Position numbers and translations under genes: made by a program
The notes under the pieces: model-generated
What the model was told of the DNA's origin: nothing
The model's input: only the letters and a program-made list of their open reading frames with translations
Database searches by the model: none
In this document: positions 25,608 to 34,900 of the stretch, in pieces
How the letters are laid out: each line of letters begins with the position of its first letter
How positions within the stretch are numbered: the first letter of the stretch is position 1
DNA from: Actinophytocola sp963825445
GTDB lineage: Bacteria > Actinomycetota > Actinomycetes > Mycobacteriales > Pseudonocardiaceae
Direction: 5' to 3'
Assembly (NCBI GenBank): GCA_963825445.1
Contig: CAWGTM010000010.1
Location: 221,790-285,789 of the forward strand
Length of the DNA: 64,000 bases

Positions 25608-26861
25608 GTGCGAGGAGTGGAGACCGTGATCGGCCCGGTGATCCGCCGGTCGACCTACCGGCGCTGGGTCCACCTCATCCTGGGCGGCGCCGTCCTGGTG
25701 CCGTTCGTGCTGCTCGTGGCCATGGTGGTGCCGTCGATCATGCCGGGGTTCATCCGGGCGGAGCCGCTGCTGGTCATCGGCGCGTCGCTGGTGCTGGTGT
25801 TCGGCACGATGGTGCTGATGGCGCTCATCCCGGCCGTCCGGGTGATCGAGGGGACGGCCGCGCGGGAGCTGCTGGGCGACCGGGTACCGGCGCACGCCAC
25901 GCGCCCGACCGTGTCATGGCTGTCGCGTTGGCTGTCGACCGCCTGGTTCGTGCTGCACCTGTTCCTCGGCGGGGTCATCAGCATCCTGACGCTCGCGCTG
26001 CCACCGGCCGTGGTGGTGTCGTTCTCCGTGCCGTTCACCGGCACCATGCAGATTCTCGGCAGCCCGCTGTCGTTCCCGTCCGGCTGGGCGGGCGCGTGGG
26101 TGCCGGCGGTCGGCGTCGTGTCGCTCATCGCGCTGGTGTACCTGGTGTTCTGGGCGTCGGAGCTGCTGATCCGGCTGGCGCCGTGGCTGCTCGGCCCCAC
26201 GGCCGTCGAGCGGCTGGAGGAGCTGGAGGCCCGCACCGAGCAGCTGGCCGAGCGCAACCGGCTGGCCCGCGAGCTGCACGACTCGGTGGGCCACGCGCTG
26301 AGCGTGGTGACCATCCAGGCCAGCGCCGCCGGCCGGGTGCTGGACAGCGATCCGGCGTTCGCGCGCAAGGCCCTCGGCGCGATCGAGGACTCCGCGAGGG
26401 CCGCGCTGGAGGACCTCGACCACGTGCTCGGCCTGCTGCGCGAGGAGAAGAACGGTGCGACCACACCACAGTGGACGCTCGCGGACCTGCCGGTGCTGCT
26501 GGACAAGACCCGCATCGCCGGCGTGACCGTGGAGTCCACTGTGGAAGGCAGCCTCGCCGGTCTGCCGCCCGCGGTGTCCCGGGAGGCGTACCGGATCGTG
26601 CAGGAAGGTCTGACGAACGTGTTGCGCCACGCGGGAAAGGTGCCGGTGGCGCTGCGACTCGCGGCGGGCGACGACAGACTCGAGCTGGACCTGAGCAACC
26701 CGATCGAGGAGCCGGTACGGTCCACGCGACGCGGCGGCGGCCATGGCCTGCGTGGCATGCGTGACCGGGTGACCGTCCTGCGTGGACAGATGACGGCTGG
26801 TCCCACCGATGGCCAGTGGCTGGTCAGCGTGCGAATTCCCCTGAGGACGGTGCGAGGATGA
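25608..26861 (+). CDS. Sensor histidine kinase (HisKA_3 / NarL-system type)
   Basis: 417 residues. Several membrane helices in the first 195 residues form the input domain. The dimerisation/phosphoacceptor helix has His224 in RELHDSVGHALSVV, followed by an ATPase domain with REAYRIVQEGLTNVLRHA (N box) and GHGLRGMRDRV (G box). It phosphorylates the response regulator encoded next, to which it is ATGA-coupled. The signal is unknown. GTG start; a second GTG lies three codons later. Confidence 0.9.
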   Translation: MRGVETVIGPVIRRSTYRRWVHLILGGAVLVPFVLLVAMVVPSIMPGFIRAEPLLVIGASLVLVFGTMVLMALIPAVRVIEGTAARELLGDRVPAHATRPTVSWLSRWLSTAWFVLHLFLGGVISILTLALPPAVVVSFSVPFTGTMQILGSPLSFPSGWAGAWVPAVGVVSLIALVYLVFWASELLIRLAPWLLGPTAVERLEELEARTEQLAERNRLARELHDSVGHALSVVTIQASAAGRVLDSDPAFARKALGAIEDSARAALEDLDHVLGLLREEKNGATTPQWTLADLPVLLDKTRIAGVTVESTVEGSLAGLPPAVSREAYRIVQEGLTNVLRHAGKVPVALRLAAGDDRLELDLSNPIEEPVRSTRRGGGHGLRGMRDRVTVLRGQMTAGPTDGQWLVSVRIPLRTVRG

Positions 26862-27523
26862 CACATCCGGGTAACGGCAAGACGACCGTGCTGCTCGTCG
26901 ACGACGAGGAGTTGATCAGAGCGGGTCTGCGGGCGATCATCGAGGCGGAGCCGGATCTGACGGTCGTCGGGGAGGCGGGCGACGGCGCCGAGGTGCTGCC
27001 GCTGGTCCGCAGGCTGCGCCCGGACGTCGTGCTCATGGACGTGCGGATGCCCGCCGTCGACGGCATCCAGGCGAGCCGGCACATCGTGGAGACGGTCACC
27101 GAGCCGCCGAAGATCCTGGTGGTCACCACGTTCGAGAACGACGACTACGTCTACGACGCGTTGCGCGCCGGCGCGAACGGGTTCCTGCTGAAGCGGACCC
27201 GGCCGGAGGACATCGTCCGCGCGATCCGGCTGGTGGTGAGCGGGGAGTCGCTGCTGTTCCCGTCGGCCATCCGCGCGCTCGCGGCCGCACACGGCGGCGG
27301 CCAGGACCGGGGGCTGGCGCACGCGGGGCTGACCGAGCGGGAGGCCGAGGTGCTGCGGCTGATGGCCAGCGGGCTGTCCAATGTGGAGATCGGCGAACGG
27401 CTGTTCGTGAGCGTGCAGACCGTGAAGACCCACGTGGGCAACGTGCTGGCGAAGCTGGGCGCGCGTGACCGCACCCAGGCGGTGATCGTGGCCTACGAGA
27501 CGGGTTTCGTCACGCCGGGCTAG
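26858..27523 (+). CDS. NarL/LuxR-family response regulator
   Basis: 221 residues. Receiver domain with acidic pocket DDE (15-17), phosphoacceptor Asp61 (VVLMDVRMP) and Lys in FLLKRTRPED. The LuxR-type HTH is C-terminal (LTEREAEVLRLMASGLSNVEIGERLFVSVQTVKTHV, given in part). Partner of the adjacent kinase. Its 3' end overlaps the convergent merR gene by 14 bases. Confidence 0.93.
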   Translation: MTHPGNGKTTVLLVDDEELIRAGLRAIIEAEPDLTVVGEAGDGAEVLPLVRRLRPDVVLMDVRMPAVDGIQASRHIVETVTEPPKILVVTTFENDDYVYDALRAGANGFLLKRTRPEDIVRAIRLVVSGESLLFPSAIRALAAAHGGGQDRGLAHAGLTEREAEVLRLMASGLSNVEIGERLFVSVQTVKTHVGNVLAKLGARDRTQAVIVAYETGFVTPG

Positions 27524-27893
27524 CGGAGGTGTCCGCCAGTTCGCGTTGGTAGTAGGCGATCTTGGCGCGGATGTGGTCCTGCTCGACCCGCAGGTGCGCG
27601 ATCTTGGCGTCGATGTCCTGGTCGTGTTCCTCCAGGACGGCCAGCCGCTCGAGGAACGTGGCCTCGCCGCCGCGGGCCAGTTCGGCGTAGCGGACCATGC
27701 GCGCGATCGGCATGCCCGTGTCACGCAGGCAGCGCAGGATCCGCAGCCACGCCACGTCGTCCTCGGTGAACACGCGCTGCCCGCCGGAGTTGCGGGCGAT
27801 GTCGTCGAGCAACCCGATCCGCTCGTAGTAGCGCAGGGTGTCGAGGCTGAACCCCGTCTGTTCGGCGACCTGACCAGGGGAGAACCGCTGCAT
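27510..27893 (-). CDS. MerR-family transcriptional regulator
   Basis: 127 residues. N-terminal winged helix typical of MerR (FSPGQVAEQTGFSLDTLRYY), then a long coiled-coil dimerisation helix (about 80-120). There is no cysteine-rich metal-binding tail, so it resembles the small-molecule or redox-type MerR regulators rather than metal sensors. Target genes are not evident. It lies 32 bases beyond the selD stop, in the same orientation as the sel genes. Confidence 0.9.
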   Translation of the reverse strand: MQRFSPGQVAEQTGFSLDTLRYYERIGLLDDIARNSGGQRVFTEDDVAWLRILRCLRDTGMPIARMVRYAELARGGEATFLERLAVLEEHDQDIDAKIAHLRVEQDHIRAKIAYYQRELADTSASPA

Positions 27894-27925
27894 GCGACCC
27901 AGGGTAGCCCGCGCGCGGGGGATCG

Positions 27926-28914
<989 letters not shown>

Positions 28915-28918
<4 letters not shown>

Positions 28919-30658
28919 GTCGTCTCCATCTGCCTGCGGTCGTCGGGAAGTCGCCGGGTGCGGCCCTGCCGGTCGAGGAGGTCGAGCAGCGGCAGCGCGA
29001 CCCGCCGGGTCGTGCCGAGCGCCTGGCGTGCCTGGCTCACGGTGAACGGCTGCGCCAGGGCACCCAGCGCCGTCGCCGCGTCCTGGACGCTGCCGGGCAA
29101 CAGCACCACCCCGTCCGCGATCCGCACCAGGACACCCGCGCGTACGGCGGCCGCCAGTTCCCGCGGCCCCAGGCCCAACTCGGCCAGCCGGTCGGCGTCG
29201 GGTGCGGCGAACGGCCTGGCCGCGAGGTCGGCCCGGACCGTCGCCACGGCCGCGACGACCGGCGGCGGGAGGGCCGCAGGCTGGTCGGCGTGGACCACCC
29301 GGCCGTCCCGCACGGCCAGCGGCGCCACCACCAGGGCGTGGACCAGGGACCGCTCGGGCAGCTCCAGCGCCCGCCGGACCACGTCGACGGGCGGCCCGGC
29401 CTCGAGCGGATGCTCCCGCCGCCACTCGGCCACGAACCGCGGCAGCTCCTCACCCAGCCGGCGCCCACAGCTCGCCGTCGACCAGCCAGTCGTCGTGCAC
29501 CGGGCGGATCGTGGTGGTCGCCCCCATCCGCCGCAGATCCCGACGACGCACGATCCCGCGCCGCCGCAGTTCGTCGGCGGGCTCGTCGAGGACCTTCGCC
29601 CGGGCGGCCGCCGCGCCGCGCCGGTTCAGCGCCGGTGGGGCCACGTCGAGCACGGCGACACCACCGCTGACGTGGTGCCGTCCGGGATCGCGGAGGAGGC
29701 CTCGGTCACCGATCCGCAGCGGCAGCGGGTGGGAGAGGGTGAGCCGTGCGGTGTCCACGCCGAGCGGGCGCACGCGCGCGGACACCGCGGCGGCGCCGAG
29801 GTGCAGCGTGACGCTCTTCGGCAGGGACGCGACCGGATCGCCGTGGACGCGCACGTCGACCACGTCGGTTCGGTGGAACCGGTCCGGGGTGAGCAACGCG
29901 TCGCCGCGGCGGATCTCGTGGCGTTCCACGCCGCGCAGGTTCACCGCGACGCGAGCCACGGCCGCCACCTCGGACGCGGGACTTCCGAGCGTCTGCATCG
30001 ACCGGATCCGTGCGGTGCGCCCGAGGGACGCGACCTCCAGCTCGTCGCCGACGCGGATCCGCCCGGCGGCGAGCGTGCCGGTCACCACGGTGCCGCTGCC
30101 CCGGATGGAGAACGACCGGTCGACCCAGAGCCGGACCGGCGCGTCGAGGTCGGGCCGGGGCAGCCGGTCGAGGAGCCGGTCGAGCGCGGCCCGCAGCTCG
30201 GGCAGTCCGGTTCCGGTCCGCGCGCTCACGGCCACGGCCTCCACCTCGCCGAGCGACGTCCGAGCGATCTCGGCCACCGCCTGCCTGGTCGCGGGCCCGG
30301 GGTCGGCGAGGTCGCCGCGCGTGACCACCAGGAGCCCGTGGCGGACGTCGAGGGCGTGCAGAGCCGCGAGGTGCTCGGCCGACTGGGGCATCCAGCCCTC
30401 GTCCGCGGCGACGACGATCACCGCGGCCGGCACCGGGCCCACGCCGGCGAGCATGTTCGCCACGAACCGTTCATGGCCGGGCACGTCGACGAACGCCACC
30501 GTGACCCCGGACGGCAGCTCCGTCCACGCGAAGCCGAGGTCGATCGTCAGCCCACGGCGCTGTTCCTCGGCCCACCGGTCGGGTTCCATCCCGGTCAGCG
30601 CGCGGACGAGCGTCGACTTCCCGTGGTCGACGTGGCCGGCGGTGGCGACGACGTGCAT
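28915..30658 (-). CDS. selB: Selenocysteine-specific elongation factor SelB, with one-base insertion
   Basis: GTPase that brings Sec-tRNA to UGA codons followed by a SECIS hairpin. The N-terminus has G1 GHVDHGKST at 8-16, then DVPGHERF. EF-Tu-like beta barrels follow and a C-terminal winged-helix region ends the protein. The frame breaks at CCC 29453-29455 (plus strand). As given, it stops at LWAPAG. Removing one base continues EELPRFVAEWRREHP and gives about 580 residues, the normal size. Span 1744 is one more than a multiple of three, in line with a single insertion. Coupled to selD. Confidence 0.93.
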
Positions 30659-30659
30659 G

Positions 30660-31931
30660 TCACGCCCGCACGGCGACGACCGCGGCCCGCACGGCGTCGT
30701 CCCGCTCGGGTGGCACGCACCGCAGGTCGAGCAGCAGCCGCCCGCGCTCCACCCGGCCGACCACGGACGGTTCGTGGGTACGCAACGGTTCGGCGCGGGC
30801 CGGGTCGATCGAGACGGCCCAGGAGGCCAGCTCGACCTCGGGTGCGCCGCCGCCACCCACCACGCTCACCGTCGCCACGGCCTCGGCGGCGATCCCCTGC
30901 TCGCACAGGCTGTCGCGCAGCCGCTCGGCCCGGGACCGCAGCTCGCGCACGTCGCGGTGCAGTGCCAGCCGGGTGGGGGACTCCGGTCCGCGCAGGGTCG
31001 CTTCCAGGGCGGCGAGGGTGAGCTTGTCGACCCGCAGGGCCCGCGCCAGGGGGTGGCGGCGAAGCCGTTCGACGAGGTCGCCGCGACCCAGCAGCAGACC
31101 GGCCTGCGGGCCGCCGAGCAACTTGTCGCCGCTCGCCGTGACGAGTGCGGCGCCGTCGCGCAGTGCGGTGGTGGCGTCCGGCTCGTCGGGGAGCACGGGT
31201 TCGGGCGCGAGCAGGCCGGAGCCGATGTCGACGACCACCGGGACGCCGAGCCCGGCCAGGTCACGGGTCGCGACCGCCGAGGTGAACCCGCGGATGACGA
31301 AGTTGGACGGGTGGACCTTGAGCACGAACGCGGTGTCCGGGCCGATGGCCGCCTCGTAGTCACGAAGCGCCGTGCGGTTCGTGGTGCCGACCTCGCGCAG
31401 TCGCGCGCCGGTGGCCTCGAGCAGGTCCGGCAGCCGGAACCCGTCGCCGATCTCGATCAGTTCACCGCGGCTCACCACGATCTCGCGACCGGCCGCCAAC
31501 GCGGTGGCGGCCAGGACCAGCGCCGCCGCGCCGTTGTTGACCACGTGCACCGCCTGGGCGGCCGGGACGGCGGCGGCCAGCGCGTCGAGCGTGCCGCGGC
31601 CGCGTCGCGCTCGATGGCCGGTGGTCAGGTCGAACTCCACGTCGGTGTGCCCGCCCGCCGCCGCGACCGCGTCCAGCGCGGCGGCCGAGAGCGCGGCACG
31701 GCCGAGGTTCGTGTGCAGCACGACGCCGGTGGCGTTGATCACGGGTCGCAACGTCGTCGCGCGCCGAGGCAGCGCCGCGGCCGCGGCGTCGGCCACCGCG
31801 TCCGGTGGGATCTCCCCGCGCCGGGCGCGCTCCTGTGCCATCGAGACGACGCTCTTCACGGTCGCCCGGCCCACCGCCGAGAAGGCGGCGACCAGCCGGG
31901 GATCGGCGAGGACGGCGTCGGTGCGTGGCAC
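30660..31931 (-). CDS. selA: L-seryl-tRNA(Sec) selenium transferase
   Basis: 423 residues. PLP enzyme converting Ser-tRNA-Sec to Sec-tRNA-Sec with selenophosphate. The PLP lysine is Lys270 in TASGDKLLGGPQAG. The substrate-loop NATGVVLHTNLGRA is near 66-79. One base separates its stop from selB. The tRNA-Sec gene lies 18 bases upstream on the same strand, so the whole decoding set is compact. No selenoprotein gene is recognised in this window. Confidence 0.96.
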   Translation of the reverse strand: MPRTDAVLADPRLVAAFSAVGRATVKSVVSMAQERARRGEIPPDAVADAAAAALPRRATTLRPVINATGVVLHTNLGRAALSAAALDAVAAAGGHTDVEFDLTTGHRARRGRGTLDALAAAVPAAQAVHVVNNGAAALVLAATALAAGREIVVSRGELIEIGDGFRLPDLLEATGARLREVGTTNRTALRDYEAAIGPDTAFVLKVHPSNFVIRGFTSAVATRDLAGLGVPVVVDIGSGLLAPEPVLPDEPDATTALRDGAALVTASGDKLLGGPQAGLLLGRGDLVERLRRHPLARALRVDKLTLAALEATLRGPESPTRLALHRDVRELRSRAERLRDSLCEQGIAAEAVATVSVVGGGGAPEVELASWAVSIDPARAEPLRTHEPSVVGRVERGRLLLDLRCVPPERDDAVRAAVVAVRA

Positions 31932-31949
31932 GTCACGCCGCCGGTCGGG

Positions 31950-32044
31950 TGGCGGAGGCGGACGGGAATCGAACCCGCCTGACCCGGATTCCGGGCCACT
32001 CCGGTTTTGAAGACCGGGAGGGGCACCAGCCCCTGAACGCCTCC
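31950..32044 (-). tRNA. selC: tRNA-Sec (anticodon UCA)
   Basis: A 95-base tRNA with the long variable arm of tRNA-Sec. Acceptor strands GGAGGCG (5' end at 32044) and CGCCTCC pair, followed by GCCA encoded in the DNA. Anticodon TCA lies in GGTCTTCAAAACC. The T-arm GCGGG-TTCGATT-CCCGT follows a long extra arm around TGGCCCGGAATCCGGGTCA. It lies between selA and the small gene at 32057 and reads the same way as selA. Confidence 0.95.
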
Positions 32045-32056
32045 CTGTCGGCCCGC

Positions 32057-32350
32057 TCAGCGGCTCTCCTGCTCGAGCAGTGTCTGGCCGGTGGCCGGCG
32101 TCGCGGCCACGTGCACGACCCCTTCCTCGTCCGCGTACACCTGAAGGATCTCGGTCGAGTGCAGGTTGCCGCCGACATCGGTCAGCGTGACCTCCGGGGC
32201 GATGGCGAGCGCCTCGAACCGTTGGTGGACAGCGAACGGGCCTACCGGCTCACCATCGGCGACCGACGCGCACACGATCACCTTCTCCGTGCCGTCGTCG
32301 AGCTTTCTGATGAAGACGAAACCACGATCCGTGGGTGTCATCGCACTCAT
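32057..32350 (-). CDS. Small protein of unknown function, last gene of the Cys-rich peptide operon
   Basis: 97 residues, no signal or membrane segment. I do not recognise it. Mixed beta-rich sequence with three segments that read like short strands (GFVFIRKL, KVIVCASV, VVHVAATP), one cysteine. The ATG at 32350 has GGAGTGCGAC ahead of it and overlaps the stop of the preceding gene. It is the final member of the seven-gene operon 34779-32057, so it may be a cytosolic helper for the peptide system, or unrelated. Confidence 0.6.
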   Translation of the reverse strand: MSAMTPTDRGFVFIRKLDDGTEKVIVCASVADGEPVGPFAVHQRFEALAIAPEVTLTDVGGNLHSTEILQVYADEEGVVHVAATPATGQTLLEQESR

Positions 32351-32727
32351 GTCGCACTCCTGTTCTTGGTGATCGTTGTGAGCGGAGACGGACTCTCGCA
32401 GCGCAGTCCGAACAGGACGTTGCGCCAGTCGCCCGCGTAGGTGTAGACACCGGACACCGTCACGGCGCCCAACCGTGCCGGTACCCGCGCGGCCTTCACA
32501 TGTCGTGGCACGCTGCCCATCGTGCGGATGCTCGACAGGTCGTCCCACAGGGAGATGTTCAGAAGCGTTCGCCGACGCCACGACAGGATCATGCGGGCGT
32601 CGATGAAGCCGGTCGCCTGCTTGGCCACCACCCGTTTCATCCGGACATGCATGATCGCCATCACGACCATGGTGAAGACGCTCCGGCATTCGAACCGGGT
32701 GACCACGACCGCACTCTGTCCGTTCAT
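32347..32727 (-). CDS. Small basic protein, possibly a monooxygenase-like dimeric alpha/beta fold
   Basis: 126 residues, basic. The central part (SWRRRTLLNISLWDDLSSIR, then VPRHVKAAR) resembles the antibiotic-biosynthesis-monooxygenase or DUF3291-type ferredoxin-like fold, in which a strand ending LSLW precedes a helix and a His-containing segment. This is a weak fold-level guess. Translation is coupled at both ends by ATGA-type overlaps with the membrane protein upstream and the 97-residue protein downstream. Confidence 0.5.
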   Translation of the reverse strand: MNGQSAVVVTRFECRSVFTMVVMAIMHVRMKRVVAKQATGFIDARMILSWRRRTLLNISLWDDLSSIRTMGSVPRHVKAARVPARLGAVTVSGVYTYAGDWRNVLFGLRCESPSPLTTITKNRSAT

Positions 32728-33272
32728 CCGAGGATCACCCCCGCCGCTGCCGCCACGGCGACCGCTCCGGACACCAGCCGGATCCGCTTCAGCCATCGCC
32801 GGTCGTGAATGCCGCAGAACGTTTCCGATGTCGCCACTTTCGTCAGGCTGAGCAGGGCGATTCCCATGCTGGACAGCACGGCCAACGTGATGAACACGAA
32901 CCCGGCGGCGTCTGGCGCGACGAGCACGACGCCGGCGATGGAGATCCACATGAGCGAGACCACCTTCTGCGTCGTGACCAGCAGACCGAGATCGAATCCC
33001 CAGAGGAGCCCACGGAGACCGGGTTTCAGCCGCCAGATGAACGACTGGGGAACCTGGCGCCAGATGTGTGGCGTCCGGTTCGCCAGGTCGGCCCCGGCGA
33101 ACACGAGGATCACCACGGCCAACAGCACCGTCCGGACGTCCTGCCCCACGGACAGGTGGACCAGCCGGCCGACCGTGTTCGTCAGCAACGCCAACACCAT
33201 TCCCGATGCCAGCATGCCGGCCAGCAACCCGAGGAAGAACCGCACCGCGTCAGCGGGTTCCCGACGCCACAT
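32724..33272 (-). CDS. Polytopic membrane protein of the Cys-rich peptide operon
   Basis: About 182 residues from ATG 33272 (an in-frame GTG at 33284 and TTG at 33293 are alternatives). Five hydrophobic segments are visible, including FFLGLLAGMLASGMVLALL near the start, VRTVLLAVVILVFAG, LVTTQKVVSLMWISIAGVVLVA and a final GAVAVAAAAGVILG. One cysteine (SETFCGI). I do not recognise the family; it could be a transporter or an electron conduit to the thiol-disulfide partners upstream. Coupled to the next gene by overlap. Confidence 0.65.
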   Translation of the reverse strand: MWRREPADAVRFFLGLLAGMLASGMVLALLTNTVGRLVHLSVGQDVRTVLLAVVILVFAGADLANRTPHIWRQVPQSFIWRLKPGLRGLLWGFDLGLLVTTQKVVSLMWISIAGVVLVAPDAAGFVFITLAVLSSMGIALLSLTKVATSETFCGIHDRRWLKRIRLVSGAVAVAAAAGVILG

Positions 33273-33302
33273 GGGACCGGACACGCCGGCCAACGAGCGG
33301 CC

Positions 33303-33365
33303 TCAAGGGCTCAGCATCTGCAGCAGGGCGCCGACGGCGCCGAGGGCCACCAGGAGAACGTCCAC
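33303..33365 (-). CDS. Twenty-residue hydrophobic micro-ORF
   Basis: GTG start, with AAGGA six bases upstream, then 20 residues (MDVLLVALGAVGALLQMLSP) and TGA. The peptide is one short hydrophobic helix. It fills the gap between the Cys-rich peptide and the polytopic membrane protein in the same operon. It may be a tiny membrane subunit or a leader for the next gene, or chance; short length limits confidence. Confidence 0.4.
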   Translation of the reverse strand: MDVLLVALGAVGALLQMLSP

Positions 33366-33380
33366 GGAAATCCTTCGGTA

Positions 33381-33681
33381 CTAGCAGGGAGCGGCGAGGC
33401 AGCTCGTGCAGCTGTAGGCCGAACGCTGGTAGCCGCCGTATTTGGACTCACAGCAGCTGCAGCCCCGCCGGGGACTGACCACACAGGACCAGATGTAGTA
33501 GTTGTTCGCGCGGCACGTCGCCATCGCGATGTTGGGACACACCTCCAGGTAGCAGCACTCCCTGCTGCAGATCGCGTACGCCGTCCCGGACTTGCCGAAC
33601 GCGGCAGCCGCGGCGGTCAGTCCGCCGGCGCCCAACGTGCCGAGGAATCGCGCGTCTCGCGACCTTCTGGACCTTGCTCAT
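33381..33681 (-). CDS. Tat-signalled Cys-rich secreted peptide (12 Cys), one-base frameshift in signal
   Basis: The downstream frame encodes SRRSRDARFLG, then GTLGAGGLTAAAAAFGKSG and AYA, a twin-arginine signal with cleavage predicted after AYA. The mature part is about 63 residues with 12 cysteines, one Trp and six Tyr. This frame has no start. The ATG that overlaps the upstream thioredoxin-like stop lies one base out of frame; removing one base in the first 25 joins them. The span 301 is one over a multiple of three. With MauD- and MauE-like genes upstream, the peptide resembles the methylamine dehydrogenase light chain in logic (Tat export, six disulfides) but not in recognisable sequence. 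Confidence 0.75.
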
Positions 33682-34226
33682 GACACTCCCTTCTTTCGTT
33701 GGTCGACCACGGTCCGCAGGGCGTGAATGTCCTGGAACGCCACCACGGACTCGAGCCGGCCGTCGTGAATGGTGAGTGCGGACGGGCTCGTGTCCACACC
33801 GAACTCGGTCCGAACCCAGGTGCCGCCCACATCGATGTGGTAGGGAAGCTTGTCGAGCTGGTACTGCCGGACGAACTTGTCCGCGTTGTCCTGGTCCGCC
33901 GAGGAGATGACCAGCGCGACGTCGGGCACGGTGCCGGCGGAGATCTCCTCGGACAGCTGTGTCGCGATGCCCCTGCAGGGCGCGCAGGCCGTGCTGAGCA
34001 CGAACAGCATGCGGTGATCCGGTGCCGTGACGTGGCTTTCGATGGCGGCCGGCCAGGTTGCCGGCGCCGCACCGAGGTTGCCGCTCTCCAGGTCCCAGAC
34101 GTCCTGGCTCCGCTCGCCGCCTTGTTGTTCCGGCAGCCGGGAGGCCAGTTCGCCGAACATCGCGAACAGCAGGACCAGACCACCGGCGAGAAGGAGTAGA
34201 ACGATCCCGAAAACGATGTCTTTCAT
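33678..34226 (-). CDS. MauD-like membrane-anchored thioredoxin
   Basis: 182 residues. An N-terminal membrane helix (about 4-24) anchors a thioredoxin-fold domain facing outward, with active site CAPC at 81-84 in LSTACAPCRGI, close to the MauD pattern, and a cis-Pro region near TSPSALTI. By analogy MauD acts in disulfide formation of an exported Cys-rich partner. It lies 25 bases after the MauE-like gene and its stop overlaps the ATG of the Cys-rich peptide gene. Confidence 0.82.
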   Translation of the reverse strand: MKDIVFGIVLLLLAGGLVLLFAMFGELASRLPEQQGGERSQDVWDLESGNLGAAPATWPAAIESHVTAPDHRMLFVLSTACAPCRGIATQLSEEISAGTVPDVALVISSADQDNADKFVRQYQLDKLPYHIDVGGTWVRTEFGVDTSPSALTIHDGRLESVVAFQDIHALRTVVDQRKKGVS

Positions 34227-34251
34227 CGGCCGCCTCTCTCAGAATCCGTCG

Positions 34252-34779
34252 TCACTGTCCCGCTGCTTCGAGTGGACGCGTGAATTCCCGGACCATGCTT
34301 CGGTTCAGCACCAGGACGAGCGCGAGCGCGCCGACCACGGTGCCGATCGTGGAGCTGAAGAAGTCCAGCTGTGCTTGCTGGGCGTGCAGGACCGCCACCG
34401 CGATCAGGACGATGCCGACCGCGAGATTGCGTGGGCCTAGCGGATGCGTGCCGAACCTGCCGAGGCAGCCACACGCCTTCGTGCTCTTCTGCAGCCAGCC
34501 GCCGGCACCCGCCACGGCGAACGCGAAACCGAGTGCGCCGGCGCCGATCGCCGCGGGCACGCGCAGGGCGGGGATGGTGAAGCTCACCGCCGTGGCCACC
34601 TCGACCGCGGCCGCGGCGCGCACCGTGGTGTCGGTGATCAGCCTTCGCAGCAACGGAAGTGCGTCGCGCAACGCGCTCGCGAGGTTGGCCGGCGCGACGA
34701 GCTTGTCGATCCCCGCGACGAGCAACACGGCCGCCGTGAGGCAGCTGACGCTGGCGACCACCACGTCCGCGAGTCCCAT
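34252..34779 (-). CDS. MauE/DoxX-family redox-associated membrane protein
   Basis: 175 residues with about four to five membrane helices. The CGCLG motif (Cys103, Cys105), preceded by STKA, matches the conserved cysteine pair of MauE. MauE works with MauD to oxidise and fold the methylamine dehydrogenase light chain in the periplasm. It is the first gene of the operon. No strong ribosome site is seen before the ATG at 34779; a TACCCT hexamer about 50 bases upstream is a possible -10. Confidence 0.82.
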   Translation of the reverse strand: MGLADVVVASVSCLTAAVLLVAGIDKLVAPANLASALRDALPLLRRLITDTTVRAAAAVEVATAVSFTIPALRVPAAIGAGALGFAFAVAGAGGWLQKSTKACGCLGRFGTHPLGPRNLAVGIVLIAVAVLHAQQAQLDFFSSTIGTVVGALALVLVLNRSMVREFTRPLEAAGQ

Positions 34780-34877
34780 CGCTGCCGCCGTCCCCGTGCG
34801 TCAGGCTGTCAGGTGCCGTCAGGGTAGCCAAGCGATCACGCTGTGACGCACACGAAGCGCACATGACGAAATGTGCC

Positions 34878-34893
34878 GGGAATGGGCATTCCC
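34878..34893. terminator. Hairpin downstream of lycopene cyclase
   Basis: GGGAATG / CATTCCC arms separated by two bases, just beyond the lycopene cyclase stop and ahead of the MauE-like gene. Likely a terminator for the cyclase transcript. Confidence 0.5.
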
Positions 34894-34900
34894 CGTGGAT

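Noticed and set aside
33448..33681. 77-codon frame starting at the ATG coupled to the thioredoxin-like gene
   Set aside because: After about ten codons it is Arg-rich and featureless, while the cysteine-rich sequence with Tat signal lies one base off.
30660..34779. Methylamine dehydrogenase operon
   Set aside because: MauD/MauE-like genes are present but no heavy chain, amicyanin or recognisable TTQ light chain; the peptide has only one Trp, so a TTQ cofactor (two Trp) cannot form.
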